DNA from: Aquiluna sp.
GTDB lineage: Bacteria > Actinomycetota > Actinomycetes > Actinomycetales > Microbacteriaceae
Reading direction: 5' to 3'
DNA: 64,000 nt
NCBI GenBank assembly: GCA_018402685.1
Contig: JAGYIJ010000001.1
Span: forward strand, 248,001 to 312,000
The notes beneath the pieces are model-generated. The model was not told the DNA's origin. It worked only from the letters and a program-made list of their open reading frames with translations, and made no database searches. Positions 21,009 through 30,670 of this stretch are shown one piece after another; position 1 is the stretch's first letter; the number at the start of each line of letters is the position of its first letter. The translations under genes were made by a program, and so were the position numbers.

Positions 21009-22127
21009 TTACTCGCTTGAGCCAGTCTTCATGGAACGAGCCTTAGCCTGGGCTGCCTCTAGGTCAGCTTCGCCCTCGTTCGAACCGGTTGCCCTCAGGA
21101 TGGTCCATGCGACCACGAAGGAAACTGCTGCGGAGAGTGCGATGCCTAGGAGAACGCCGAAGTGGTTTCCTGGAGGGGTAACCGCTAGGTAGGCGAAGAT
21201 CGAACCTGGGGACGGTGTCGCAACCAGTCCTACTCCAGTCAACGAGAAGACAGCAACACCGGTTGCGCCACCAGCAATGGCAGCTAGAACCAGAAGTGGC
21301 TTCATCAGTACGTATGGGAAGTAGATCTCGTGGATACCACCAAGGAAGTGGATGATGATCGCACCTGGTGCGCTACCACGAAGGATCTTTGGACCTGCTA
21401 GCCAGAAGGCAAGCAAGATTCCAAGACCCGGACCTGGGTTGGTCTCCAGCATGAACATGATGGACTTGCCCATCTCCTCAGCCTGGATGACACCAATTGG
21501 AGCGAGAACACCGTGGTTGATCGCGTTGTTCAAGAACAGGATCTTCGCTGGCTCAACCAAAATCGAAGCCAGTGGCAACAAGCCTGTGTCGATCAGAGTC
21601 TGAACTCCGCGACCAAGAACATCGCTGAATGCGTTCACTGTTGGGCCAATGCCTAGGAATCCAAGGATTGCCATCAACATGCCTGTGATACCCAGTGAGA
21701 AGTTGCTGATCAGCATCTCGAAGCCCATTGGGGTGCGTGGGTCAAGTACTTCGTCAATCTTCTTTAGGATCCATGCAGCCAAAGGACCAATCAACATGGC
21801 ACCAAGGAACATTGGGATATCAGCACCAACAATCACACCAACGGTTGCGATAGCACCGATAACTGCACCGCGTTGACCGTGGACCAAACGACCACCGGTG
21901 TAACCGATGAGGATTGGCAAAAGGTTGATGATCATTGGACCGACCATGGAGGATAGTTCTTCGTTTGGAAGCCATCCGGTCGGGATAAAGAGCGCGGTGA
22001 GCAGACCCCAGGCAATGAATGCGCCGATGTTTGGGATCACCATGCCCGCGAGGTTGCCGCCGAACTTCTGCACTGAAGCGCGCCACCCGGTATGGGTGCC
22101 GTCACCGGCGGGGATAAAATTAGCCAT
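21009..22127 (-). CDS. mtlA: Mannitol-specific PTS EIIC permease
   Basis: 372-residue membrane permease translocating and delivering mannitol for phosphorylation. About eight hydrophobic segments; the hallmark substrate-site motif GGIHEIYFPYVLMKP is present, as is GFEMLISNFSLG. The C-terminal tail (~30 residues, Glu/Ala-rich) replaces the EIIB domain found in fused MtlA proteins. Strong ribosome-binding site (AGGAAGG) before ATG 22127. First structural gene after the DeoR regulator. Confidence 0.93.
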   Translation of the reverse strand: MANFIPAGDGTHTGWRASVQKFGGNLAGMVIPNIGAFIAWGLLTALFIPTGWLPNEELSSMVGPMIINLLPILIGYTGGRLVHGQRGAVIGAIATVGVIVGADIPMFLGAMLIGPLAAWILKKIDEVLDPRTPMGFEMLISNFSLGITGMLMAILGFLGIGPTVNAFSDVLGRGVQTLIDTGLLPLASILVEPAKILFLNNAINHGVLAPIGVIQAEEMGKSIMFMLETNPGPGLGILLAFWLAGPKILRGSAPGAIIIHFLGGIHEIYFPYVLMKPLLVLAAIAGGATGVAVFSLTGVGLVATPSPGSIFAYLAVTPPGNHFGVLLGIALSAAVSFVVAWTILRATGSNEGEADLEAAQAKARSMKTGSSE

Positions 22128-22168
22128 GGGTACTACCTTCCTGATAGTTGGTTGTATTCATTAGAGCG

Positions 22169-22205
22169 ACAGGTGGGGGTTCGCTTGCAGGCAGCCCTCA
22201 CCTGT
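22169..22205 (-). promoter_or_regulatory. Stem-loop between the DeoR gene and mtlA
   Basis: Inverted repeat ACAGGTG ... CACCTGT, extended by partly paired GGGG/CCCT, around a ~15-nt loop. It lies in the mtlA leader about 40 nt before the start and has no T-tract. It could be an operator, an mRNA-processing or stability hairpin, or a weak terminator separating regulator from transport genes. Confidence 0.45.
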
Positions 22206-22244
22206 TGCTTCTTTTCTCCAGCCGCGATTCGGATGGAGAAACCA

Positions 22245-23018
22245 TTACGCGAGAGCAACTTCGACTCCCGCATTCGCAAAGCCGTCAACATAGCGCTGCT
22301 CGGCATCAAAGTTTGTGACCACTCGGTCAAATGAGTCGAAGGTGGCGAATCTAGCCGGATAAGAAGCCCCAAACTTGCCGCTATCCACCAACAAAATGCG
22401 CTCCAGGGAGTTAGCCATCATGGTTCTTTTCACCATGGCCTCATCGGTGTCATAGGCGGTTACCCCGCCCTCAAAAGAGACGCCGTTGGCACCCAAAAAT
22501 GCAATGTCCGCATTCAGGTCATTTAGGTCAGCAACCGTCTTAGCTCCCACCGCACTCAGGGAGGCCGGTCTGATTCGGCCACCGAGCATGTGGGTCTGGG
22601 TTGAGCTATCGGCCAACTTCGAAACCAGCGTGATGCTGTTGGTCACCACCACCAGCTTGGGCCGATCGCGCAGGAACTCTGCCATTTGCCCGGCGGTGGT
22701 TCCGCCATCAACAAAGATGCAGCCCTCGTCCGGGATAAAGGATGCGGCCGCAGCTGCAACGCTGTGCTTTAAATCAAGATTTTGACCAAGGCGTTCCGGG
22801 ATTGTGTACTCGTGGGTGAAGCGATCGACCGCAATCGCACCGCCGTGAACCCGGCGGACAACTCCTCTGCGCTGCAGAACATCTAGATCTCTGCGGACTG
22901 TTTCAACGGCGACGGCCAGTTTTGAGGCAGCATCGTTAGCGTCAAGGCGCCCATCAACCTGGGTCCACTCAGCGAGTTTGATCCTGCGTTCCTCTGCCAA
23001 CATCCGCCCGGTCTCCAT
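22245..23018 (-). CDS. DeoR-family transcriptional regulator of the mannitol PTS cluster
   Basis: 257 residues: N-terminal winged helix-turn-helix (EERRIKLAEWTQ ... AVETVRRDLDVLQRRG) and a C-terminal DeoRC sugar-phosphate sensor domain with FVDGGTTAGQMAEFL. It probably represses the downstream mtlA-mtlD genes and is relieved by a phosphorylated sugar; this is inferred from context. The longest start is ATG 23018, which falls inside an inverted repeat; ATG at 23001-23003 (MLAEERR) is an alternative that fits the family's usual N-terminus. Confidence 0.88.
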   Translation of the reverse strand: METGRMLAEERRIKLAEWTQVDGRLDANDAASKLAVAVETVRRDLDVLQRRGVVRRVHGGAIAVDRFTHEYTIPERLGQNLDLKHSVAAAAASFIPDEGCIFVDGGTTAGQMAEFLRDRPKLVVVTNSITLVSKLADSSTQTHMLGGRIRPASLSAVGAKTVADLNDLNADIAFLGANGVSFEGGVTAYDTDEAMVKRTMMANSLERILLVDSGKFGASYPARFATFDSFDRVVTNFDAEQRYVDGFANAGVEVALA

Positions 23019-23044
23019 TGTCCGTTTTTGAAGCTTTCGGACAA
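23018..23044. promoter_or_regulatory. Candidate operator at the DeoR gene start
   Basis: Perfect inverted repeat TTGTCCG - 13 nt - CGGACAA, overlapping the first possible DeoR start codon. The wide-spaced symmetric arms fit a site for a dimeric or tetrameric DeoR repressor, suggesting autoregulation. There is no T-tract, so it is not a terminator for SURF1. Confidence 0.5.
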
Positions 23045-23110
23045 GTTAGCAGGACTTTCACAGGAAATAAAACAAAAACGGGCAGAAAACCACAGAAACA
23101 AATAACGTTT

Positions 23111-23851
23111 CTATAAACTCGGCTCGTTCTGACGGATTCTGAAGTCTTGAATCATGCGCCACCAAACATAGAAAGCGGCCAGGGCAAAAAACGCCCACTC
23201 TGCTGCATAGAAGGCAGTCAGCCAGTTAATCTCAGTCTCCTGCTGTCGAATCTCGATCGAGATTTGATCCAATTCGGTTTCAATGCCCGATTGCAAAATT
23301 AAATAGATCGGATAGCTCGGTGTGGGTTCTGTGAAGTACAGATTCACGAGCTCTCCAAGAACCACCGAGCCCAGCACTCCATCCACCCTCGGCTTTACCG
23401 CCTCGGTTGGCTGGACAAAGCCCAAAACCTGAGCGGTCTCCGAGCTGAGGTTTGCTGCAACAGTTTTGGCTTTTTCCAAATCGGTTGTGAAGCCAATTGC
23501 GAGAGTCAGCGAAGCACCATCTATAAACGAGTTCACGACAACCCAGTAGCCACGAACTGACTCACCATCAATAAGTTGCAAGCGATCTGAAACTACGTAG
23601 GCGTTATCGCCATCTATTTCGACCTCTGCAGTCGCCGAACGGTCGAAGGCAAAGGGTTGCAGCTCAGCCGGAGCTGCAAGGGTGTCAAGCGGCACTGGTT
23701 CTCTTTGCTCTATCGATACACCGACAACATTGAAGGTTCTCTCCAGCTGCCACTGCATTAGCCCTGCGAACACTGCTGCAACTATTGCTGCGAGAGCCAA
23801 TCCCGCAAGCCACTTTGGCTGGCGGGCTACTTCCCAGAAGCTTGGCGTCAT
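23111..23851 (-). CDS. SURF1 family cytochrome oxidase assembly protein
   Basis: 246 residues with an N-terminal transmembrane helix after a RQPKWLAGLALAA stretch, a large extracytoplasmic domain and a C-terminal transmembrane helix (EWAFFALAAFYVWWRM). This two-helix hairpin layout and the GLMQWQLER motif match SURF1, which helps assemble the aa3-type oxidase. It starts directly at the guaB3 stop, so it is co-transcribed with guaB3 and guaB. Sequence identity to characterised SURF1 proteins is probably low. Confidence 0.85.
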   Translation of the reverse strand: MTPSFWEVARQPKWLAGLALAAIVAAVFAGLMQWQLERTFNVVGVSIEQREPVPLDTLAAPAELQPFAFDRSATAEVEIDGDNAYVVSDRLQLIDGESVRGYWVVVNSFIDGASLTLAIGFTTDLEKAKTVAANLSSETAQVLGFVQPTEAVKPRVDGVLGSVVLGELVNLYFTEPTPSYPIYLILQSGIETELDQISIEIRQQETEINWLTAFYAAEWAFFALAAFYVWWRMIQDFRIRQNEPSL

Positions 23852-24967
23852 CTAGAGATAGGAGTTAAGCACGACATCAACGCGCTGGAATTCCTTGACG
23901 TCTGAATAACCGGTCGTGGCCATCGAGCGCTTTAGCGCTCCAATTAGGTTTGCCGTTCCATCGGCGTTGTGAGCTGGACCATTCATGATCTCGCTAAGTG
24001 GTCCCTCGGTTCCCACCCAAACCCTGTTGCCTCTTGGCAGTGAGGTGCTAACCGCTTCTTGGCCCCAGTGCCAGCCATGGCCAGGAGCTTCGGCTGCCCT
24101 GGCAAGAACTGTTCCGAGCATCACGGCATCGGCACCACACGCGATTGCCTTCACGATGTCTCCCGAGTGACCAAGACCACCATCGGCAATCACGTGGACG
24201 TAGCGACCACCGGATTCATCCATGTAGTCGCGCCTGGCTGCAGCAACATCTGCAACCGCAGTTGCCATTGGTGCGTGGATACCCAGCACCTTTCTGGTGG
24301 CGCCAGCTGCACCGCCACCAAAGCCAACCAGCACACCGGCTGCGCCGGTGCGCATCAGGTGGAGCGCTGCGGTATAGGTCGCGGCACCGCCAACAATCAC
24401 GGGAACATCGAGCTTGTAGATGAATTCTTTTAGGTTCAGCGGCTCAACCGACTTTGAAACGTGCTCTGCGGAGACGGTGTTGCCTCGAATCACGAACATG
24501 TCGACGCCGGCTTTGATTACGACATCTGCGAACTCGGCGGTGCGCTGCGGAGATAGCGCTCCGGCGACCGTGACACCAGCTGACCGGATTTCACTCAGTC
24601 GCTGGGTAATCAGCTCCGGCTGCACCGGCTTTGAATAAACTCGCTGCAAAACCGAGGTGGCGTCCTCTGGCTTGGCGCTAGCAATCTCACCGAGTTGCTG
24701 GGTTGGGTCCTCGTAGCGAGTCCACAGACCCTCCAGGTCTAAAACACCCAGGCCACCGAGGTGGCCCATCTCAATGACGGTGGCTGGACTCATGGCTGAG
24801 TCCATGGGGGCTGCAACAACTGGTAGCCCAAAACTGTAAGCATCGATCGACCAGCTGGTCGATACATCTTCTGGGTCTCGGGTTCTTCTGGTTGGAACAA
24901 CCGCGATGTCATCAAAGGCGTAGCCCCTCAGGGCGCGCTTTGACCTGCCAATTTCTACTTCATTCAT
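23852..24967 (-). CDS. guaB3: GuaB3 family IMP dehydrogenase-related protein
   Basis: 371-residue (beta/alpha)8 barrel related to IMP dehydrogenase but without CBS domains. The start region EIGRSKRALRGYAFDD and the PTRRTRDPEDVS segment are typical of actinobacterial GuaB3 (Rv3410c type). The usual catalytic Cys loop of true IMP dehydrogenase is not seen at the equivalent position, so IMP dehydrogenase activity should not be assumed; GMP-reductase-like or other roles have been discussed for relatives. Follows guaB by 9 bp, as in mycobacteria. Confidence 0.9.
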   Translation of the reverse strand: MNEVEIGRSKRALRGYAFDDIAVVPTRRTRDPEDVSTSWSIDAYSFGLPVVAAPMDSAMSPATVIEMGHLGGLGVLDLEGLWTRYEDPTQQLGEIASAKPEDATSVLQRVYSKPVQPELITQRLSEIRSAGVTVAGALSPQRTAEFADVVIKAGVDMFVIRGNTVSAEHVSKSVEPLNLKEFIYKLDVPVIVGGAATYTAALHLMRTGAAGVLVGFGGGAAGATRKVLGIHAPMATAVADVAAARRDYMDESGGRYVHVIADGGLGHSGDIVKAIACGADAVMLGTVLARAAEAPGHGWHWGQEAVSTSLPRGNRVWVGTEGPLSEIMNGPAHNADGTANLIGALKRSMATTGYSDVKEFQRVDVVLNSYL

Positions 24968-24976
24968 TTTGGCCTC

Positions 24977-26506
<1,530 letters not shown>

Positions 26507-26592
26507 TCAACTAAGGCCAATCCTACCCAAGCCGATGCGCCCAAGGATAAGGTTTGCTAACGATAGGTCTACTACTCCTCTCGTGAAAACGC

Positions 26593-26620
26593 TTGCACTG
26601 CTATTGTTTTCCAATACCCT
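26593..26620 (+). promoter_or_regulatory. Candidate promoter for the liv operon
   Basis: TTGCAC (26593-26598), 16-bp spacer, TACCCT (26615-26620) upstream of livH. The leader would be about 40 nt, with GGAGG before the GTG start. Motif-based only. Confidence 0.4.
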
Positions 26621-26669
26621 TTTTCAAGGTTAAGACTGAGCAAGGTGGCTCAATGGACATGGAGGACGA

Positions 26670-27968
26670 GTGAAATTCCTCTCGACTGGCAAACCACAGG
26701 GTTTGCTCAAAATATTGATTTTTGGCATTGTTTCGCTGTTCGTTGGTTTCGGACTTGCGATCACGCCGGCTAACGCCGACTCTGTTGGTGAAGAGTTCCC
26801 AGATGCCGTAACGGGTAACGTCCGCGTTGAGGGCGAGCCGGTGGCTGGTGTGGGAATCTCGCTCACCGGTGAGGGTTACAGTGCCGCAACCGTGACAGAT
26901 GACCGTGGTCGCTACTTCATCGGAGTCCCCGTTCGAGGCGTCTACTCGGTAACCATTGACGAGAGCACCCTTCCCTCCACTGAGTTGGGAGTTGAAGGCG
27001 GAGCCACTCAGGAGGTTGAGTTTGGTCTCTCCGACCGAGTTGTAAAGAACTTCTTTATTGGTGCGGGCGTAATCAACCAAATCTCAATGGTTGACCAAAT
27101 CATCTCGCGAGTGGTTTACGGCATCAACTTTGGTTTGATGCTCGGTCTAGCAGCTGTTGGATTGTCTTTGGTTTTTGGAACCACGGGACTATCAAACTTC
27201 GCGCACGGTGAGATGGTTACCTTTGGTGCTGTTGCCACCTTCCTTATCGTGAGCACAGGCGCACCAATCTGGATTGCGATTCCGTTGGGAGTTGCGCTGT
27301 CTGCAGGCTTTGGCTGGACGCTCGATGCGGGCTTGTGGCGACCGGTTCGCAAAAAAGGTCTGGGCATTGTCCAGCTGATGATTATTTCAATTGGTCTATC
27401 GCTATTCCTGCGCTACGTCATTCAGTTCTTCGTTGGTGGCGCCACCGAGCAGTTGCCTGGGTTTGACTCTCCGAAGGTTCCACTCTTTGGCGCAGTTGCA
27501 CTGAGTGTGACCGACCTGTTCTCCATGGGATTGTCCATTGCAGTGATTGGCCTGTTCGCGTTCTGGCTACTCAAGACCAAGACCGGCAAGGCGACCAGAG
27601 CAATCTCGGACAATCCAGATCTGGCTGCAGCCTCCGGAATCGATGTCGACCGAGTTATTCGAATTGTTTGGGTCATTGCAGCAGCCATGGCCGGACTATC
27701 CGGTGTGCTGTGGGCATATTTCCGCCCCGGCATCAAGTGGGACATGGGAACCCAGATTCTGCTATTGATTTTTGCTGCCGTGGTTCTTGGAGGTTTGGGA
27801 ACAGCATTTGGAGCCCTCTTGGGTGCACTGATTGTTGGAATTCTCATCGAGACCTCCGGATTGCTAATCCCTGCAGACCTCAAGTACGTGGCAGCGCTGG
27901 TGGTACTGATCGTTGTGCTACTGGTCAGACCACAAGGTTTGTTGGGCCGAAAACAGAGGGTTGGGTAG
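26670..27968 (+). CDS. livH: Branched-chain amino acid ABC permease LivH with N-terminal extracytoplasmic domain
   Basis: 432 residues, about 140 longer than ordinary LivH. Residues 1-37 are a hydrophobic signal peptide or anchor ending ANADS. Residues ~45-110 form a beta-rich segment (GNVRVEGEPVAGVGISLTG, then DDRGRYFIGVPVRGVYSVTI) that resembles carboxypeptidase regulatory-like or Ig-like folds. The permease follows from ~residue 130 with about eight transmembrane segments, including GLSLVFGTTGLSNFAHGEMV and the ATP-ase-coupling region KATRAISDNPDLAAASGID. The frame is clean through the junction, so the fusion is real in this sequence. The extra domain probably sits outside the membrane, where the LivK binding protein docks. 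Start GTG with GGAGG. Head of livHMGF. Confidence 0.9.
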   Translation: MKFLSTGKPQGLLKILIFGIVSLFVGFGLAITPANADSVGEEFPDAVTGNVRVEGEPVAGVGISLTGEGYSAATVTDDRGRYFIGVPVRGVYSVTIDESTLPSTELGVEGGATQEVEFGLSDRVVKNFFIGAGVINQISMVDQIISRVVYGINFGLMLGLAAVGLSLVFGTTGLSNFAHGEMVTFGAVATFLIVSTGAPIWIAIPLGVALSAGFGWTLDAGLWRPVRKKGLGIVQLMIISIGLSLFLRYVIQFFVGGATEQLPGFDSPKVPLFGAVALSVTDLFSMGLSIAVIGLFAFWLLKTKTGKATRAISDNPDLAAASGIDVDRVIRIVWVIAAAMAGLSGVLWAYFRPGIKWDMGTQILLLIFAAVVLGGLGTAFGALLGALIVGILIETSGLLIPADLKYVAALVVLIVVLLVRPQGLLGRKQRVG

Positions 27969-27977
27969 GAGTAGACC

Positions 27978-28970
27978 ATGGACTGGGGATCAATTCTCAA
28001 TAACACCATTGCTGCGTTTTTGACGCCGACCACAATTGCGTTTGCGCTAGCAGCACTCGGGCTTGCAATGCACTTCGGTTTTGCCGGCCTTCTAAACTTT
28101 GGTATCGCGGGCTTCATGGCGATTGGTGGCTACGGCTACGCAATCTCGGTGCTCACCTTTGGCTTGCCCTGGTGGGCAGGAATGATGGTTGGAGTCGTGG
28201 GCTCGATACTGTTTGCGATTGTCTTGGGTCTGCCGACCCTGAGGTTGCGTGGTGACTATCTCGCGATTGTCACGATTGCGGCTGCCGAGATCGCAAGACT
28301 CATGTTCCTGACCACCGCGTTCACTGATGTGACCGGTAGTGCGGATGGACTGTTTGGATTCAATACCAGGCAAGACGGCACTGGCTTCCAAAACTCAAAC
28401 CCCTTCCCCTCAGGTGACTACGGGTTTGGTCCACTGAGCTTCAATCACCAGACACTTTGGGTCTTGACCTTTGGAATCGCGATTCTGGGATTGTGCCTGT
28501 GGCTACTGTGGGCGCTCATGCGCTCTCCATGGGGACGAGTCATCAAGGGTATCCGTGAGGATGAGGACGCCGTTCGCGCCCTTGGTAAGAACGTCTTTGC
28601 CTACAAGATGCAGGCGCTGATTATCGGTGGTGTCTTTGGAGGACTGGGTGGCATCGTGTTCGCCGCGTTCTCGAACGTCTCCCCCGGAGTGTTCGTAACC
28701 TCGCTGACCTTCTTCATCTGGACCTCGCTGCTTCTAGGTGGAGCGGCAACCATCCTGGGTCCAGTTATTGGAGCGATCATCTTCTGGGTGCTGCAGGCAT
28801 TCCTCTCAAACTTCCTGTCCCAGCTAGCGCTGTCGGGCATCCTGCCGGTATCAACAACTCAGGCCTCGACCCTGAGGTTCGTACTGGTGGGTCTGGGATT
28901 GATGCTGCTGGTCATCTATCGACCGCAGGGTATTTTCGGCGACAAGAGGGAGTTGACCTTTGTCAAATAA
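27978..28970 (+). CDS. livM: Branched-chain amino acid ABC permease LivM
   Basis: 330-residue second permease, pairing with LivH. About nine hydrophobic segments with the family motifs HFGFAGLLNFGIAGFMAIGG and GDYLAIVTIAAAEIARL; the coupling helix region GRVIKGIREDEDAVRALGKN contacts LivG/LivF. Separated from livH by 9 bp and overlapping livG by 11 bp. Confidence 0.94.
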   Translation: MDWGSILNNTIAAFLTPTTIAFALAALGLAMHFGFAGLLNFGIAGFMAIGGYGYAISVLTFGLPWWAGMMVGVVGSILFAIVLGLPTLRLRGDYLAIVTIAAAEIARLMFLTTAFTDVTGSADGLFGFNTRQDGTGFQNSNPFPSGDYGFGPLSFNHQTLWVLTFGIAILGLCLWLLWALMRSPWGRVIKGIREDEDAVRALGKNVFAYKMQALIIGGVFGGLGGIVFAAFSNVSPGVFVTSLTFFIWTSLLLGGAATILGPVIGAIIFWVLQAFLSNFLSQLALSGILPVSTTQASTLRFVLVGLGLMLLVIYRPQGIFGDKRELTFVK

Positions 28971-29850
28971 CGAGAAATCACACCGCACGGGCGGACTACA
29001 CATCGGTGAGCCAGCTCCGGGCTGCGCCAAGACCGACCCGATGCTCATCATCGATCACGTCAAGAAGTCCTTCGGTGGTCTGACCGCTGTCGACGTCGAG
29101 CACCTAGAGATTCCAAAGAACGCCATCACGGCACTAATTGGTCCCAATGGTGCCGGTAAGACCACACTGTTTAACCTGCTCACCGGTTTTGACTCCCCCG
29201 ACACTGGAACCTGGTCGTTTGAGGGCACCTCGCTAGCTGGCATTCCAGCATTCAAGGTGGCCCAACTTGGACAGGTGAGAACCTTCCAGCTAACCAAAGC
29301 ATTGAGCCTTCTCACCGTGCTAGAAAACATGAAGCTTGGAGCTACTGGACAGCGGGGAGAGGGCATCTTGAGCTCTCTGATTCCCGCTCTTTGGCGCAAG
29401 CAAGATGCCGAGATTGAAATCAAGGCCATGGAGCTTTTGGCCAGGTTCAAGCTCGACACCAAAAAGGATGATTTCGCTGCATCGCTCTCCGGTGGTCAGC
29501 GCAAGCTTCTGGAAATGGCAAGGGCGCTGATGACCGATCCTGTTCTTGTCATGCTCGATGAGCCAATGGCTGGAGTGAACCCAGCACTGACTCAGTCACT
29601 ACTTGACCACGTCATCAACCTCAAAAAGGACGGCATGACAGTGTTGTTCGTTGAGCACGATATGCACATGGTTCGCCATATTGCCGACTGGGTTGTTGTT
29701 ATGGCCGAGGGCAAGGTTGTTGCCGAAGGTCCACCAGAAACCGTGATGAAGGAGCAGGCCGTCATTGATGCCTACCTTGGCTCCCACCAAGACACCGATC
29801 TAGGTGTGGTAACTGGCCGCATCAACATCATTCCCGAGGAGGGAAAATGA
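28960..29850 (+). CDS. livG: Branched-chain amino acid ABC transporter ATP-binding protein LivG
   Basis: 296-residue ATPase. Walker A GPNGAGKTT, signature LSGGQRKLLEMARAL, Walker B VLVMLDEPMAGVNP and switch His in VEHDMHMV. The C-terminal extension IDAYLGSH is the usual LivG tail. The start is TTG at 28960 inside the end of livM with AGAGGGAG upstream; the first ~27 residues (before MLIIDHVKKSFGG) are an extra segment not typical of the family. An internal ATG before LIIDHV is an alternative start. Confidence 0.93.
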   Translation: MSNNEKSHRTGGLHIGEPAPGCAKTDPMLIIDHVKKSFGGLTAVDVEHLEIPKNAITALIGPNGAGKTTLFNLLTGFDSPDTGTWSFEGTSLAGIPAFKVAQLGQVRTFQLTKALSLLTVLENMKLGATGQRGEGILSSLIPALWRKQDAEIEIKAMELLARFKLDTKKDDFAASLSGGQRKLLEMARALMTDPVLVMLDEPMAGVNPALTQSLLDHVINLKKDGMTVLFVEHDMHMVRHIADWVVVMAEGKVVAEGPPETVMKEQAVIDAYLGSHQDTDLGVVTGRINIIPEEGK

Positions 29851-30569
29851 CCGAAAGAGTAGTTGAGGTCACAGACCTAACCGCCGGCTACCTGCCAGGG
29901 GTAAACATCCTCAACGGAGCAAACTTCTATGCCGAAAAAGGCGAACTGGTTGGCATTATCGGTCCCAACGGTGCCGGAAAGTCGACCCTTCTCAAGGCCA
30001 TCTTTGGCCTTGTGAAGGTTACTGAGGGCTCGATTACGCTCAACGGAGAGTCGATTGTGGGGCTCAAGGCCAACGAATTGGTCAAAAAGGGCGTTGGGTT
30101 CATCCCGCAGAACAACAATGTTTTCCCGTCGCTGACCATTGAAGAGAACCTGCAAATGGGTATCTTCCAGCAGCCCGAACACTACGAGGAGCGTCTTGAG
30201 TTCGTCGTTTCAATCTTTGCCGAACTAGGCAAGCGACTGAAGCAGCGTGCCGGATCCCTCTCAGGTGGTGAGCGCCAGATGGTCGCAATGAGTCGTGCAC
30301 TGATGATGGATCCTGAGGTGCTGCTCTTGGATGAGCCCTCGGCTGGTCTTTCACCTGTTCGTCAGGATGAGGCGTTCCTCAGAGTTTCCGAAATCAACAA
30401 GGCCGGTGTGACATGCATCATGGTCGAGCAGAACGCTCGCCGCTGCCTGCAGATTGCCGACCGAGGCTACGTGCTCGACCAGGGCAAGGAAGCAGTCGTG
30501 GGGACCGGTAGAGAGCTTCTGAACGACCCTCAGGTTATCGGTCTCTACCTAGGCACCCTAGGCGACTAA
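29847..30569 (+). CDS. livF: Branched-chain amino acid ABC transporter ATP-binding protein LivF
   Basis: 240-residue partner ATPase. Walker A GPNGAGKST, signature LSGGERQMVAMSRAL, Walker B VLLLDEPSAGLSP; the switch-region His is replaced by Gln in VEQNARR, as is normal for LivF. Overlaps livG by 4 bp (ATGA) and ends the operon just before a strong terminator. Confidence 0.94.
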   Translation: MTERVVEVTDLTAGYLPGVNILNGANFYAEKGELVGIIGPNGAGKSTLLKAIFGLVKVTEGSITLNGESIVGLKANELVKKGVGFIPQNNNVFPSLTIEENLQMGIFQQPEHYEERLEFVVSIFAELGKRLKQRAGSLSGGERQMVAMSRALMMDPEVLLLDEPSAGLSPVRQDEAFLRVSEINKAGVTCIMVEQNARRCLQIADRGYVLDQGKEAVVGTGRELLNDPQVIGLYLGTLGD

Positions 30570-30623
30570 CCCTCCAGATAAAAACCAATAGGTTTGTCCA
30601 ACCCCGTATAAGTTGGCAATAAA

Positions 30624-30653
30624 GAATCCCCCCGGGTAAACCCGGGGGGATTC
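30624..30653. terminator. Strong bidirectional terminator between livF and livK
   Basis: Perfect 14-bp inverted repeat GAATCCCCCCGGGT / ACCCGGGGGGATTC with a 2-4 nt loop, followed by TTTGTTG on the plus strand and TTTATTG on the minus strand. Serves both converging units. Confidence 0.92.
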
Positions 30654-30670
30654 TTTGTTGGAACTAGTTA

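Noticed and set aside
23018-23044. Rho-independent terminator for SURF1
   Set aside because: No T-tract follows the stem on the minus strand, and the repeat lies at the DeoR start rather than at the SURF1 end.
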